This document shows positions 11,246 to 23,256 of a stretch of 64,000 nucleotides of DNA, in pieces. The notes beneath the pieces were generated by a model. It saw only the letters and a list, made by a program, of their open reading frames with translations, was not told the DNA's origin and searched no databases. The stretch comes from Xylona heveae TC161 (Eukaryota > Ascomycota > Xylonomycetes > Xylonales > Xylonaceae). Both the position numbers and the translations under genes were made by a program. Every line of letters begins with the position of its first letter. The first letter of the stretch is position 1. The stretch spans positions 186,001 through 250,000 of the forward strand of contig NW_017264196.1 in assembly GCF_001619985.1 (NCBI RefSeq), given 5' to 3'.

Positions 11246-12416
11246 ATGTCTCTGATATCCCACCTGGTGAATTCTTTCAAAGCCTATATCCGAAAGGAAG
11301 GCGATGAATCCAGTTCAGGTGCACATGAAGTGAATGGCGAAACTGAACAGAACGAAGAGGTCGAACAACAAAAGTACATGAAATATGCTCATTAAGATGG
11401 GGCTTGGGAGGATATGCTCGGTACGTGATCAGGAATACTAAAGGCCTTAGCCTTTCTGCCGCTTGACTTTATAATAATTCCACTACAGTTGACGATAATA
11501 GCAGCAGGATCTCCGATGAATTATACGCAGAGCGGAAAATGGCTATCCGAAAAGCAACGAGAGCAGCAGAAAGAGAGGCAGCCATGAAAGAGCTGGAGTT
11601 GATTAGGGATTCAGTTACCGACCCGCTAGAGGTGAGTTGTTATCATCAGCTTGAGCTCACTTTTGATGAATCTCCCATCTGCAACACCTAACCATGGCGA
11701 ATATTGCTTAATGCTAAGGGGTAGACTAGCTGCCCAGACCAATGAACAAACAGGAACGTAACTGGCTGCCGGACTGGGTCTCGTGGGAGGAGCATCACAA
11801 GTACCAGAAGCGAGTGGAGCGCACCGTGCGAGAACTTCGTTCGTTGGCCTTTCAAGAATTATATACGAGTTCAATCCTAAAGGAATCTCTCCATGAGAAG
11901 GAACAATTGATAAATCGAATGCAGGAGGAAATAACACGCCTTAGGAGAACCTTGAGACAAAAGCTAGCCGGACAAGAAGCACAGAATTACAGATGCATAG
12001 AACGTGGAAAACCGCAAATGCCATACGTTGCAAAAGATGCAGAAAATATACAACCCGGAGACGTTCAACCTTTTATATGCAACAATTTCTAGGACCAGAT
12101 GAAGGAGATGACAATTTCCGTAATCATCTTACGCGTGCAACGCGGATTGGAAGCTCAGGATTGGACAGCCGCTGAGAAGTCAGCAAATGAGGCTATGAAG
12201 CTTGCCCGACAATTGGAATTTCTTCCGCTCGTAGGAAGATGCGCTTTTTGGAAGGGTCTGGCAGAGTTCAGCCAGAAGAAGTACAAAGAGGCGCTCGCGT
12301 CCTTGCACGAAGCTAGGTCATGCGTCGATGTCTATCCGGAAGGCAATGAGGTATTGGATTGCATCATGGAGGCTGAAGATAAATGGAGAACCCAGAGTGG
12401 TCTATCTAGAAATTGA
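11246..12416 (+). CDS. Orphan helical protein with TPR-like C-terminus
   Basis: I do not recognise this gene. A phase-consistent model uses exons 11246-11318, 11397-11420, 11489-11631, 11730-12026 and 12093-12416 for 286 aa. The 24 nt second exon is the only way I found to keep the frame past the in-frame stop at 11393. The protein begins MSLISHLVNSFKAYIR and continues with an acidic linker. A long Arg/Glu-rich helical stretch (about residues 45-170) is likely coiled coil. Near the end, DWTAAEKSANEAMKLARQ and a second helix pair with KKYKEALASLHEAR resemble a tetratricopeptide repeat. The last intron has a weak GTTGCA donor (12027-12092); without it the protein stops at 12092. Codon use and charge pattern look real. 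It is convergent with the TMEM19-like gene, with a 228 bp gap. Confidence 0.55.
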
Positions 12417-12644
12417 AGAATTGTTCAACTAGCGTTCGTTAGCACCAATAGTCTGTTTACGCCTAGGGAAAGCAGTAAACATCGGCTTCATCTGGACATG
12501 ACCTCCTGAAACATGATCTCTGTGGCTTCAAACGATGATCCTCAGCATCCTGCTTGGTAGACTGCGGCAGATTTCAGGGCGCAAGTGCCTAATCGGCCAA
12601 TATGCAAGCTGAATTTCGAGGAAGCGAAGTTATGTAAAAGGAAT

Positions 12645-13938
12645 TTACTGCAAAATACTTTGAAGCGGAATGTCCCAGTACCAACTGGCAGCAAACATGC
12701 TCGCAAAGCTCATGGAGAAAGCCATAAGAAGATTAACTCCGTTATTATCAAGGAGATCGCGACCGCTGATCACTTTACGACTCGGGCGTGAGGACACCTC
12801 GGGGCGATCGCCTATTTTAGGACCACGTTGTCGAAGCGTTTCTGGTCCCTCGATAGTATTCGGCGAGGTTGCCTGAGTCTGCTCAACTGCACTCGGACCT
12901 TCCTCTGAAGTGGCTGCACTTCGAATCTGTGCAAGTTTACTGTAATGCAACGAGCCAGGGCCGTCGACGAGAACCTATTGCAATGTCAGACGATGCCCCC
13001 AAAACTTTGGCGAGCCAAATGATTTCCCTCACCTTATGACCGCCTTCGCCTTCCACAACCTTGTGGGTCCTTATGTCAATGACACTAGCTTGAAGGAGAC
13101 CACCCAGAAAGCTATCAAGCAAGCTCCCTAAGCCGCCACAAATAGTTACCAAAGCAATCCAGACAAGCCTTTCTCGTATTTGCCATATAGTTTCCCCTTT
13201 TGATGCAGACTGGCGATTGGAACAGTGCGGAAGGAGTAGCGCAGAAGTCAATCCAATTGTGAAAGCACCAAGTAGTCCGGCAAGTATACCAGCTACGGTG
13301 ACTCCTCCATTTGTGCCTGGGGGAACTTTCCGGAGAGTGGGAGATGTGATGAGTCGCGGGTGACTGCGAGAAAGTATACCGAGTTCTGACGAGTATGTAT
13401 CAGCAGCGACAGCAGAGTATTGGCTTGAGAAGCTTTATTAGCAAAAGGGGCCGCAGATACGGAGGACGAAGCTCTTACGCGACAATTCCGATAACAAGAA
13501 GATCGCCATAGCCAGACCAGCAGCGGGAATTTGCATCTTTGGATCGCAACTGATGAGCATGGAGTAGAATGAGTGTCGACGCTACGATGGAGTTTGCGAG
13601 AACTTGGATATGGGTCCTTGGGCCCTCGCCGCCTGAGGCACCCGCAGCAGACTGAGTTAAGCGCTGTTTGATCTCGTGTTTCACCTGTAAAACCAGAATC
13701 CATTAGCGAAAGGCGAGGAAGATCTAAATATGAAGGGACAGTGAGGACGAACTTTTGTGACCCTACTTCCACCGAGAAAGAAGACAGTAAGCAGAGCGAA
13801 CCAAACGCTCCATGGATGGATCGCGTGAATAACCGCTGTTGCTGTAGCCACCACGATGCCAAAGGGTGTAAGAGACTTGTGAGACCAGGCTCTATATACG
13901 AGGGCAAAAATCCCAGGAATAGCAATATAAGGTTGCAT
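12645..13938 (-). CDS. TMEM19/DUF92 family integral membrane protein
   Basis: Four exons, 13938-13753, 13684-13479, 13423-13033 and 12974-12645; introns of 68, 55 and 58 nt; 370 aa. Hydrophobic segments alternate with short loops. Family-typical pieces read LTPFGIVVATATAVIHAIHP, FFLGGSRVTKVKHEIKQRLT, GGEGPRTHIQVLANS, IVAQYSAVAADTYSSELG and TNGGVTVAGILAGLLGA. The last hydrophobic helix lies near the C-terminus after a basic, Ser-rich loop. The start is the ATG at 13938 (MQPYIAIP); no ATG lies further upstream in frame. Family knowledge: the DUF92 family includes a phytyl-phosphate kinase in plants and uncharacterised animal and fungal members, so the biochemical role here is open. The first donor is GTTCGT, a weak form. 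Confidence 0.85.
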
Positions 13939-15692
13939 GTTGGAGTTTCTGCCAGGTGGTGCCAAATGGGTAGCAGTCGTTGGATCATACAAACGCAGAT
14001 AGATTCTCTACGTCGATGGACACTCTAAGGCCGACAGCACTGTTAGAAACGCAGAATTACTTCCGGAGATGACCGGGAAGGGAAGCTGAATAAATGCAAA
14101 TTGCAGGTCTTGGATATGCGGATCACAGTCAGGAAAAGCTGACGTCCATCACGTCGTCTATTTCTCAGCGTACGAAGTAGTTGCTGTCTGAATCGATATG
14201 TTGCGTGCAAGCTGAAACAGTAAGACCGCGTTGTTACGCTTTTCCCTTGTCCGGGGTAGATCCCACCCTAACGAAGTCTAGTGAAGATCGTCCCTCCTGC
14301 AAAATTCCTTTTAGTTTGCTGACCAGCGCACTGTCCACTGTACAGCTATTTACTGACTTTATAAGAGTATTTCACCAGGACTTAATTTTTGAGATCTAGA
14401 AGAGAGTGACCTAAATATGAGTTTTTCTCTATTTGCGAAAACATTCAAGTTCAATTGTTTAATCACCCTTCCGAGAACCAATTGGGGCGGAACATAACAT
14501 AGCATGGGCAAAACGTTGTGGATCTGTGTCTGTGTTAACAAAGCAAGAAGGGCAAGGCAAGTCCGCACGATGGACCTGTAGTAATACCAGAATTCAACCT
14601 TCAGCTGCTACGGCCAAAAGCAGGAAATTAACTTAATTCCTTGTCATTTACTTCGATTGGAATACATCTTACTAAAATCATATCATCCAAAAGTGGCGGA
14701 ATCATCAGCGTTAACTGATATCACGGATAAATTTCCCTATTTCAGTTTTGTCTTTTTGAGACGATCGCCCCTCTTTGCCGCAAAAAATCCCCTTTTGCTG
14801 ACTTCAAGCATTCATAGTAATCAGTGAAAGCGAAACTTTAGAAATTCTGAGGACGATCAATATTTACCGCAATAACAAAGGATTCGATGATAGATAAATC
14901 GTGGGAACCCACATAAAGCGCTCCATTGATTATTATTTTTATTTTTGGCATTTATTGAATTCTATAACAATGGAGAGAAGAATCCAACTCTACTTTATCG
15001 CCCTCAATTTCATGGGCATATTAACGCATGTCTATCGCTGAGGTTGAGCTCGTCATATCGCAATTGATCTTTATGCAGGCTATTCGAAAGTTAGTCCAGC
15101 ATGTAAGAAAGTCGGGAACAGATACTGCATATAGACGGACTAGGATGGCGCACTTCCCGTGGGAATAATTGAAAGCTATCATAATTACTTAGTTTTTTTG
15201 ATGTCCAAATGATCTTGGCTCATGCTTACGTTGAAACGGTGAAGATGTTGCGGCGGCGCACTGACCAATAGTTTGTTGTCCCACCCAAGGTACAATAGCA
15301 ACCTATCACACTCGTCCCGAGATGACTCCGATCGCACTGAGACCCTGTCCGTGATACTTCACCGGCCAAGTCCCTGTTAATTACCTAATTACTGCCACTT
15401 ATGTCTGAGGCAAAGAATCGATACACAAGCATTCTGCGCAATTTGAATAAGGTCCCTTCATAGCTCACCTCCGAACCTGATAAACCTGGCCCCGCATTCA
15501 GCTGTCCCATGGGGGGTTGCAGACTTTCATATCAGCAATTGAACCAGAGTAGCTCTTCCTTTGAACGGTCTGTTATGAAGATTACCACCTTCCGGCAGAC
15601 TTAACAACCGGCATCTTAGAGAGGTGGAAAGGAGAAGAAGCCTTGTTAGCTTTACTTCAATTCATTGCTTCCTCACAAGTCAGAGCGTAGAT
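13939..15692. promoter_or_regulatory. 1.75 kb divergent spacer upstream of the C6 regulator
   Basis: This lies between the TMEM19-like start and the zinc-cluster regulator start. The right part (about 14600-15100) is AT-rich. No coding frame, RNA gene or repeat stands out. Long 5' regions are common for fungal transcription-factor genes, and the promoters of both genes should lie here. Confidence 0.4.
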
Positions 15693-18600
15693 ATGCGCTC
15701 AAGTATAGCGTGTGTCAAATGTCGGCGGAGCAAAGTCAAATGCATCAACAATGGACCAGGGTCCATTTGTAGGTCCTGCCAAATTTCGGGAAGGGAATGT
15801 ACATATCCATTACCGGCTTTTGAAAACGGGACTGCTGGCAAAAGAGAGAATTCGGACACTTTGAATCCTGTTACACATTCAGGCACATCGAATCTGACGC
15901 AACGAGAGGAGGTTGGTGATGTGTCGAATCCCTGAAACCACAGATCACAGTCGAAACATGCGGGTCTACTTCGTTTTGCGCTGATCACTGCTTAGGCTAC
16001 AAAGCGCAAACGCTCGAGGAAATCCTCAGCGGCAATACCTGCCGCAGCAGTTCCCAGTGCAGCGCAGCTTGCCCACTGTGCAGCTCTTGATATCCTTGGA
16101 TCACCATATCTGACTGCTCAACTGTGGATGGAGATTGTATGTCTTATGCCTTATACGATAATGATTTTACATCTTGCTCATGCTTGTACTCTAGTTTGAT
16201 ATTTTTCAGCTTCATTTCTCGGCCGACTTACCATTCTTCCATCCCCCGACTTTCTTAGACCATTTCTGCCAACCCAAAACTTTGTCCAAGCCGCAAAATT
16301 CCACTCCACAAAATGACAGCACGCAATGGCCTCAATCGCCTGCCTCCCCGTTGGTCCTTCTCGCCCTCTTGGCCCTCACTGCTCGCTTCCACCCGGGTTT
16401 GTGCGCCCACCATGCACAAATATCACCTGATCGGCTTAGCCGGCCTATTGCCGTGTCTGATTACTATGCAAAGTATACTAGGGATCTTTTGACTATATCT
16501 CATCCTGTGGAGCATGGTTATCCGAGTTTAGAAAGAATCCAGGCGCTTCTGATGCTTGGCCTTCATGAATGGGGCATGTGCAGGGGCGTCCGCGCCTGGA
16601 TTTATGTTGGGATCGCAGTGAGGATGGCACAACTCAAAGGCCTCCAGTTCGAGCAGGATCTTGACGAGGAGCCTAATGCTTGTTCCGTCGCCCTGCGGAA
16701 GGAAGCTCAACATCTAGGAGTATCGCAATCACCCAATCTCCCAACAGCGCCAGATCCTTCGCCGGGTCCGATGTATTTCATTGATAAAGAAGTCAAACGC
16801 CGAACATTCTGGAGCTGCTTTCTCATGGACAGATATATGAGTAGCGGAAAATATAGGCCCCAGATGCTTGACGTAAACGAACTGAGGGTGCAGCTACCGA
16901 GTACTGAGCGGGCGTTCCTTTTCGGTGAGCAGGTGCGGACGAGGCTCCTCAGTGATGAAATCGAGTTATGGTCTTGGAAGACGGATCTTCAAAAACAAAG
17001 GGCCATTGGTCCCAAAATAAGCCGCGGTCAAGGAACATCGGGAGATCGGTCTCCTGAACATTTTCTTTGTGACGAGTCCGTAGCCGACCGAAATACTCAG
17101 GTAACGGACTGTCAAGACAAAGGAAAATGGGAGGTTGGATCAGATGAAGGAAGCATTCCAAGAGTTATAAAAATAATTGAGATCTGGGGACGGATAGCCA
17201 AATGGTCGTGTAAGGGTGGGAGAAGGTAAAGTCTCTGGAACTGTTCTGACTACTCTCCCTAACATTTACAGGACGGAGCGCTATCCACCGTGGCACTCGA
17301 GATCCACTTTCAGCTCGCTCCGTGAGCTCCTGGCCCAATTCTATGGAGACCTTCCACCTAGTTTACATTTCAATCATGCAAACCTCTCTGCGCATATAGC
17401 CTCCAGGACATCAACTCCTTATACTCTCATGCATACCGTTTACTTCCTATGTCTCATCATTCTTCATCGCGAATATGTCCCTTTCATTCCCATCCGATGT
17501 ACCAAGCCTCAAGGCCCCCTTGACGAGCCAACCTTTCCACCGGATAAATATGACATTCCGCCGGGCTGGTGGGAATCAAGCGCCAGAGAATGTTTCAAAG
17601 CAGCCAGAGACATAATGGATATGGTTCGAACCTGCCAGGATTGGGGTATTCTTGCTGAGACGCCTTTGATTGGTTTTGCCATCTACACGGTTGCTTTTGT
17701 CGGGGTTTATTGCATGAATTTTCCTCAAATGGATCCGGATGGCTTCATGTGCTCAAACGAGCCCGTGGGCCCTGAGGAAACGAAGAAGCAGAGTTCCTCG
17801 ACAAACAACAGCAAAGGTGCTGATTCTGTACGCCTCGCCATTGAAATAATTGGCGGGATGCGGACTCGATTAAACATGGCAGATGGCTGGTTTAGGACGG
17901 TCAAACGCATGCATCATTATTTTCGGAAAATGAAGGAAGACTACTGCACGAACACTAAAGCTTTGTCCTCGTCTTCGGATCCGAGTATAAGCGGCGAAAC
18001 ACAGCGTCATCTCAGTATAAGAGAAGGTGGTGATGGTGGCGGCCTAGCTGAATATAAGTTATTGGAGAAGACGCTCAAGGAATTTGGTAGCTTGGAAGAC
18101 GATGAGATTGCAGATGCCTCAGAGGTAGAGAAGAAAGGAAACGATCACACGCCTACGTTGCATCAAGCTCTTGATCGTCAGATAGACAGTGCCGAACTAG
18201 AGATGGCCAGAAAGAGATATCACGGCACTGATACAACTGACGATAGGCAGAAGAAGGTTCCCCGCATGGAAGAGATGTCGCAAGCGGTGGGAGCTGTTCC
18301 TGGGCGGTCGCCGTCGGCATCACCATATGATACAGTGGGCGGGGTTGGACTGCAGAGAATCGTTCCGTTTGGACAATCTCCAGGTGCTGGAGTCCCACCT
18401 ACCTATTACCCTCAGCTCCCTCAGTCAGTACCACCCCAAATTCCTGACCACCAGGCGGTGTATCCGGTCGAAGCAGATATAGCCACAAAGCAGATAGTAT
18501 CGCAAAGCCCACCAGTAACGGCACCGTTATCGATACCCTCCGCGTTTTGTCAGTCTGATACAATGCCATACCCTGGGCCTTATCCCTTTCCACCGGAGCC

Positions 18601-18904
18601 GCCACCTCCACTGGGGCAAATGTGCTCTACAAATGAACAACAGCCTCCTCAGGCACCGCAACAAGTTTCGACGTCCGCTCGCATGATAAGGCCGTCCATA
18701 ACGGCCCTGAGTCCGGCTGGTGCTATGTGGACTTCTGAAGCCAGAAAGAATTGGCTGGACAATCTTGATACGCGGTTAGGTGGCGATGATGTGGCTGCGT
18801 TTGTTGATGGGAGTAGCTGTGAGGAATGGGGACTTGCGGCCGGTGCAGGCCAAGGCACGAGTGGCTGGCTCAGCACAGTCTGGGGCGGCAGTTATGGAGT
18901 GTAA
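15693..18904 (+). CDS. Zn2Cys6 transcription factor with fungal-specific TF domain
   Basis: Four exons, 15693-15911, 15996-16136, 16195-17225 and 17272-18904, giving 1007 aa. The zinc cluster begins at residue 6 as CVKCRRSKVKC and then C-x2-C-x6-C, spacing C-x2-C-x6-C-x8-C-x2-C-x6-C. A basic patch TKRKRSRK follows exon 2's start. Exon 3 opens with FDIFQLHFSADLPFFHPPTF, the start of the middle-homology domain, which continues with SPLVLLALLALTARFHP and the KRRTFWSCFLMDRYMSSG motif. The C-terminal 300 residues are Pro/Gln/Ser-rich, typical of an activation region. The first donor is ambiguous (15911 or 15920, both in phase). A nuclear DNA-binding regulator is clear; targets are unknown. The next plus-strand gene is a sugar transporter 2 kb away, but sequence alone does not link them. 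Confidence 0.88.
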
Positions 18905-20908
18905 CCCATATGATCTGGACCTGACCACTGCAAACCCTTGTAGGGTGGGTATTGGCATTCAGAGGATGGAGTCTGAAGACCGTTTTTATATATTGGACAC
19001 TTCTTAATTTTTGGGTTTCCGCGGCGTTTGGGACAGCGGTATCTTGGTATAGAGTCCGATGAACTTGAAATATTTGACGGCATTTCTTCAATGGGGCCAG
19101 CGCTCTAGCCTTCGCTTCTCTATTCTTTCTTGACTCTTTCTCGTTTTTGTCTATTTCCTGTGAACTTTGAGATACCGATCATATTGAAGACGCGATCTGC
19201 TCTATCTTTGGGGACGGTTGATGCGACGTCAGACATTACGCGATTATGCATTTGATAGACAATCTGATAGACTGACCAGGGGTTATCCGGGATTTTCTCC
19301 TTGGGATCAGAGCGTTATCATTTATTGCAAGTATGAATCAAAGAACTGTTTGATTGTATACATCATCTTACATACCGCCTGCTCAAAGAACAGATATATA
19401 AGCCTTTTGCATGTAGGACAAGCCGCGTAGAGTATAGCTGAACAGAGTAAAATCATGAATTCGCAATCAAGACGAAACCAAAACACAACACCGACTTAAC
19501 AACTCACTGTAAATCTCCTATTCAATTTGCTCTGTTTCGGATAAAAATGTCCGGAGACAAACTATCATCTTTACTGAACGCGTTGCACGACAACGTTTCC
19601 GCATAAGCTTCGATTGCCCTCGAGAGTGAAAGACGGTGGCCCGTCCTAATTCGTCACGGCAACATCACCGACAGGCCACGAAACTTAGCTTGTCCGCCAG
19701 AGCTAGTTTGAGGACTTGCTGCGTATTTAGAGTTTCATCCGAGCAAAACTGCCGGAGGGCGGAGAGGGGTCGAGAGGCGGCAGGGAATCGACCAATGCCG
19801 TTCCTTCCACCCACTTAGACAATTCATCCCAACCCCCGGAGACGCATCCTCCGCGGCATGAGTTGTCACGAACAGGTGTAAAAAGCAGGCTAAGCTTTCT
19901 GCTACGAACCTGGCCATATCCATATTGGGGGATCGCGTGGCGGCAAGCCCTTCGCGTGGAAAAGTAGTGAAGACGAATAATGTGGGGTATCGCTAACTCC
20001 TGTAGCTTTCAACGCTAAACAGACGGTTTAGCCTCCCTAAAGTCCTTGCTCGCTTGCAGGTTTCGACGTTACAGCACGTTTTATCCAGTGTGGTGGTTTC
20101 GTCATAAGTTCTTCAAGTCTATCGCATTTGAGATTGAAAGCACCGATATGATCAGGACTCGATTTCTAAGATTCAATTATGCTTTGAAGAAATTATCTTT
20201 GTCAATTTATTACTATGAGACTCAATGAATTCGCATGTACATGATAAATACGTAAAATTGTTACGATGATATTTGTACTCTAACAGTATAGAAAACAAAG
20301 CAGTCAATGCAGGAGAATCGGCACATACTCCTAGGTAGCTTAGATGCCACTACAATGTACTTATGATTTGCTCTTTGGGCCAAGAAAACAGCTCCCTGTC
20401 TCTTCACGGCGTCTTCCCCTTCAGGAATTAGTCCCGGGTGGGCCACACCTGTCAACGGCAACGCATTTCTAGTTCGCGGGGTTTGTTAGGTTGCGCATTA
20501 GCTTGGCTCGGGATCGAAGATTGCGAGTGGGAGGTAGGGTGAAAAAACGTAGAATATGGATGGGCATTTCCATGGCACGAGGCGTTTGAAGTGAAGCACA
20601 GGACATATAAGAAAGCGTTTCATTTCGCGCATACCTCTGAGTCTGATACTAGGGGGTGATTCTGGCGCTACTGAAAATTCACAGATTTTTTTTTTCGGCC
20701 TTGGTTCCGATTGATCGACGGTGCTTCTCGCGCACATACAGTGGAATTGTTGGGAGACATCTTGTGCAGTTGGAACGGCATCAGAAGTCTGGAAATAACG
20801 GCTGAGCAGTTTTATTGAAATCGGCTTCTCGGAATTGACTCGGAAATTGATCTCACAGGGCCTTCAACGAAAGTTGAGTTGCCCAGCATCGGGCTAATTA
20901 GGCTCAAG
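18905..20908. other. 2 kb tandem spacer upstream of the sugar transporter
   Basis: This covers the 3' flank of the zinc-cluster gene and the promoter of the MFS transporter. Short open frames (60-80 codons) have no family features. I see no gene, RNA or mobile element. Short T/A runs occur at about 20687-20694 and 21024-21032, the latter just inside the transporter's first intron. Confidence 0.45.
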
Positions 20909-23028
20909 ATGGGATACAAAATTCGGAATATCTATGTTTTGGCGTCCTTCGGGACGATAGGCGGAGCTTTGTACGAAAGCCCCTTTTGAACAAACACGAG
21001 ACTTGGGGACATTGAGACTAATATTTTTTTTTGCCATGTGTAGGTTTGGATTTGATATTAGGTAGGAATCATCTGCATGGCCTCCTCGAACCGTAGAAGA
21101 AGAAGATCTGACTGTTGAACTAGTTCTATGAGCGCATGGATTGGAACAAAGCAGGTTCGGGTGCCTCAGGGAAGGTAGTCAGCTGAAGTCTGTGCTAACA
21201 TGTTTCTCCAAATTGGTAGTACACAACATATTTTAATAATCCCAGCGCCAATTTACAGGGTGGCGTATGTGCACACAACTCTTCTGTTTAGCAGCAAGAT
21301 TACTCACCATCATGGTACAGATCACGGCGTCAATGTCCGGAGGCTCCTTCATTGGTGCCCTTGGCGCCGGTCCGCTCTGCGATAGAGTAGGACGACGACG
21401 TGCTCTCATGGTAGCTGCATGTATCTGGATCGTAGGTACTGCTATCGTGTTGAGCTCGCAGAATGTTGCCCAATTGATTGCTGGCCGAGTAATCAACGGT
21501 CTCTGTGGTATGCATTGCTTTGCAGGTCCCTAACTAGACATAACTTGTTAGAATCATATTTGATCGTTTGTGGCTGACCTGGATATTCAGTGGGCATAAC
21601 ATCTTCGCAAGTCCCTACTTTTCTGGCCGAGTTATCTCCTGCACCAATCCGTGGCCGGATCGTAGGGATTCAACAATGGGCTATCGAGTGGGGCATCCTG
21701 ATTATGTATCTCGTATCATATGGATGTTCCAAGATCTCAGGGCCATCATCCTTCCGGCTAGCCTGGGGGTTACAAGGTGTCCCTGCTATCGTTTTACTGG
21801 TCTCATTGTTTTTCTTTCCAGAATCTCCAAGATGGCTGGCAAGCAAAAACCGTTGGGACGAATGCCTTCAGACTCTTGCCTTTTTGCATTCCAAAGGCGA
21901 TACCTCGAATTCTCTCGTCCAAGCAGAATTTGAAGAAGGTGCCCTAACCCCTATCCAAAATAATGGCTTTCCCAGAAATCTTGCAACTGATTTTTTGTGC
22001 AGTCAAGGAAGCTCAAAGGCAAGCCTCTTCAGGGAAGGAGCTCCCCATTCTGGGTCTATTCGGCCATAAAATGTGGCGACGAACAAGTGCTGGTGTTTTT
22101 GCGCAGCTCTGGCAACAGCTTTTGGGAGGAAACGTGATGATGTACTACATTGTATGCAGCCTCAATCTTTACACATGGCAAGGGGTTGTCAAGTCCACTG
22201 ACAAGAAGTCCACAGGTATATGTTTTTGAAATGGCTGGATTGAGCGGAAACGTGAACCTTGTCTCCTCTGCCATTCAATATGTCATTTTCCTTGTGACTA
22301 CCGGCATCACTTTAGCCTTCTTCATTGAAAGATTAGGGCGGAGACCACTTTTCGTTTATGGTGGAATTCTGATGAGCGGCTTTAATTTCTGCGTTGCTGG
22401 CTTGATGGCATCCAGAGGCCATCCCATTAACGGTGTCGGTACTGCCAAAAACATTCGATGGGAGGTAAGAGGCAGTTATGCCAAGGGCGTGATTGCCTGT
22501 TCATATCTATTCGTCGCCGTATATGGCTTTACCTGGGTATGACCCCGCAAAACCTATCTAATCTGGTATTCTATACGCGAAGTTGACTAACAACCAAGGA
22601 AATAGGCTCCAGCGGCTTGGATTTACTGCGCCGAAGTTTTCCCCCTTAAGTGGCGAGCCAAAGGTATGGGCTTGTCTGCAGCGACCAACTGGGCCTTTAA
22701 CTTTGCACTGGCCTGGTTCGTACCACCCGCCTTTCAAAACATTGTGTGGAAAACTTATATCATATTCGGAGTCTTTTGCTTCTGTGCCTTTATCCATTCG
22801 TTACTCTTGTTTCCAGAAACGGCGGGAAAGACCCTCGAGGAGATTGATGTCCTGTTTTCGGGCGAGGTCCCGGCCTGGCAGAGTAACAAGGTTAAAAGCA
22901 AGCTTGCGGAAAGGGCCCACGATTTCGAAGAAAAGCAACGTGCCGAATCCATTGCGGGAAGCTCTTCTGCCATGCATCCCACTAAGGCGACAGCGGAGCA
23001 CATGGAGAGACAAGACTCACCTGTATAG
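20909..23028 (+). CDS. MFS hexose/sugar transporter
   Basis: Nine exons: 20909-20970, 21044-21061, 21124-21154, 21220-21264, 21321-21507, 21591-21938, 22003-22151, 22216-22536 and 22606-23028; 527 aa; every phase agrees. The first four exons are tiny but together rebuild the family N-terminus: MGYKIRNIYVLASFGTIGGA, FGFDIS, MSAWIGTKQ and ANLQGGITASMSGG. Also seen are DRVGRRRA (loop 2-3), PESPRWL before the central loop, QLWQQLLGGNVMMYYIV, ERLGRRPLF, AAWIYCAEVFPLKWRAKG and FPETAGKTLEEID at the end of helix 12. These are sugar-porter signatures. Twelve membrane helices are expected, with plasma-membrane uptake of hexose or a related sugar; the substrate is not readable. A shorter 37 nt choice for the 21939 intron exists, but the TTTTTTGTGCAG acceptor at 22002 is far better. 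Confidence 0.92.
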
Positions 23029-23256
23029 TTGTAACTTCCTGAGTGGTACAAATGTCCTAATATTTCTTTACTCGTGTTGGTTGGTCTTTGTATTTCTTTG
23101 TGTTGGTTGTTGGCTGTGCTCATGTCCTTTTGAAGGGGTTTTTTTGGACTGCTGATTTGAGCCTTTCGTCCGCCGTCAATAGGAAAATAAAAAAAAATAC
23201 CACAGAAACGACCCAAAACGAGCAGATCTCGTTAGGGCACATCAAAGTGACAAGAT

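Noticed and set aside
21939-21975. 37 nt intron in the sugar transporter, which also keeps frame
   Set aside because: It is below the usual intron size, and the 64 nt option ending at TTTTTTGTGCAG (22002) also keeps frame and gives a more typical loop sequence.
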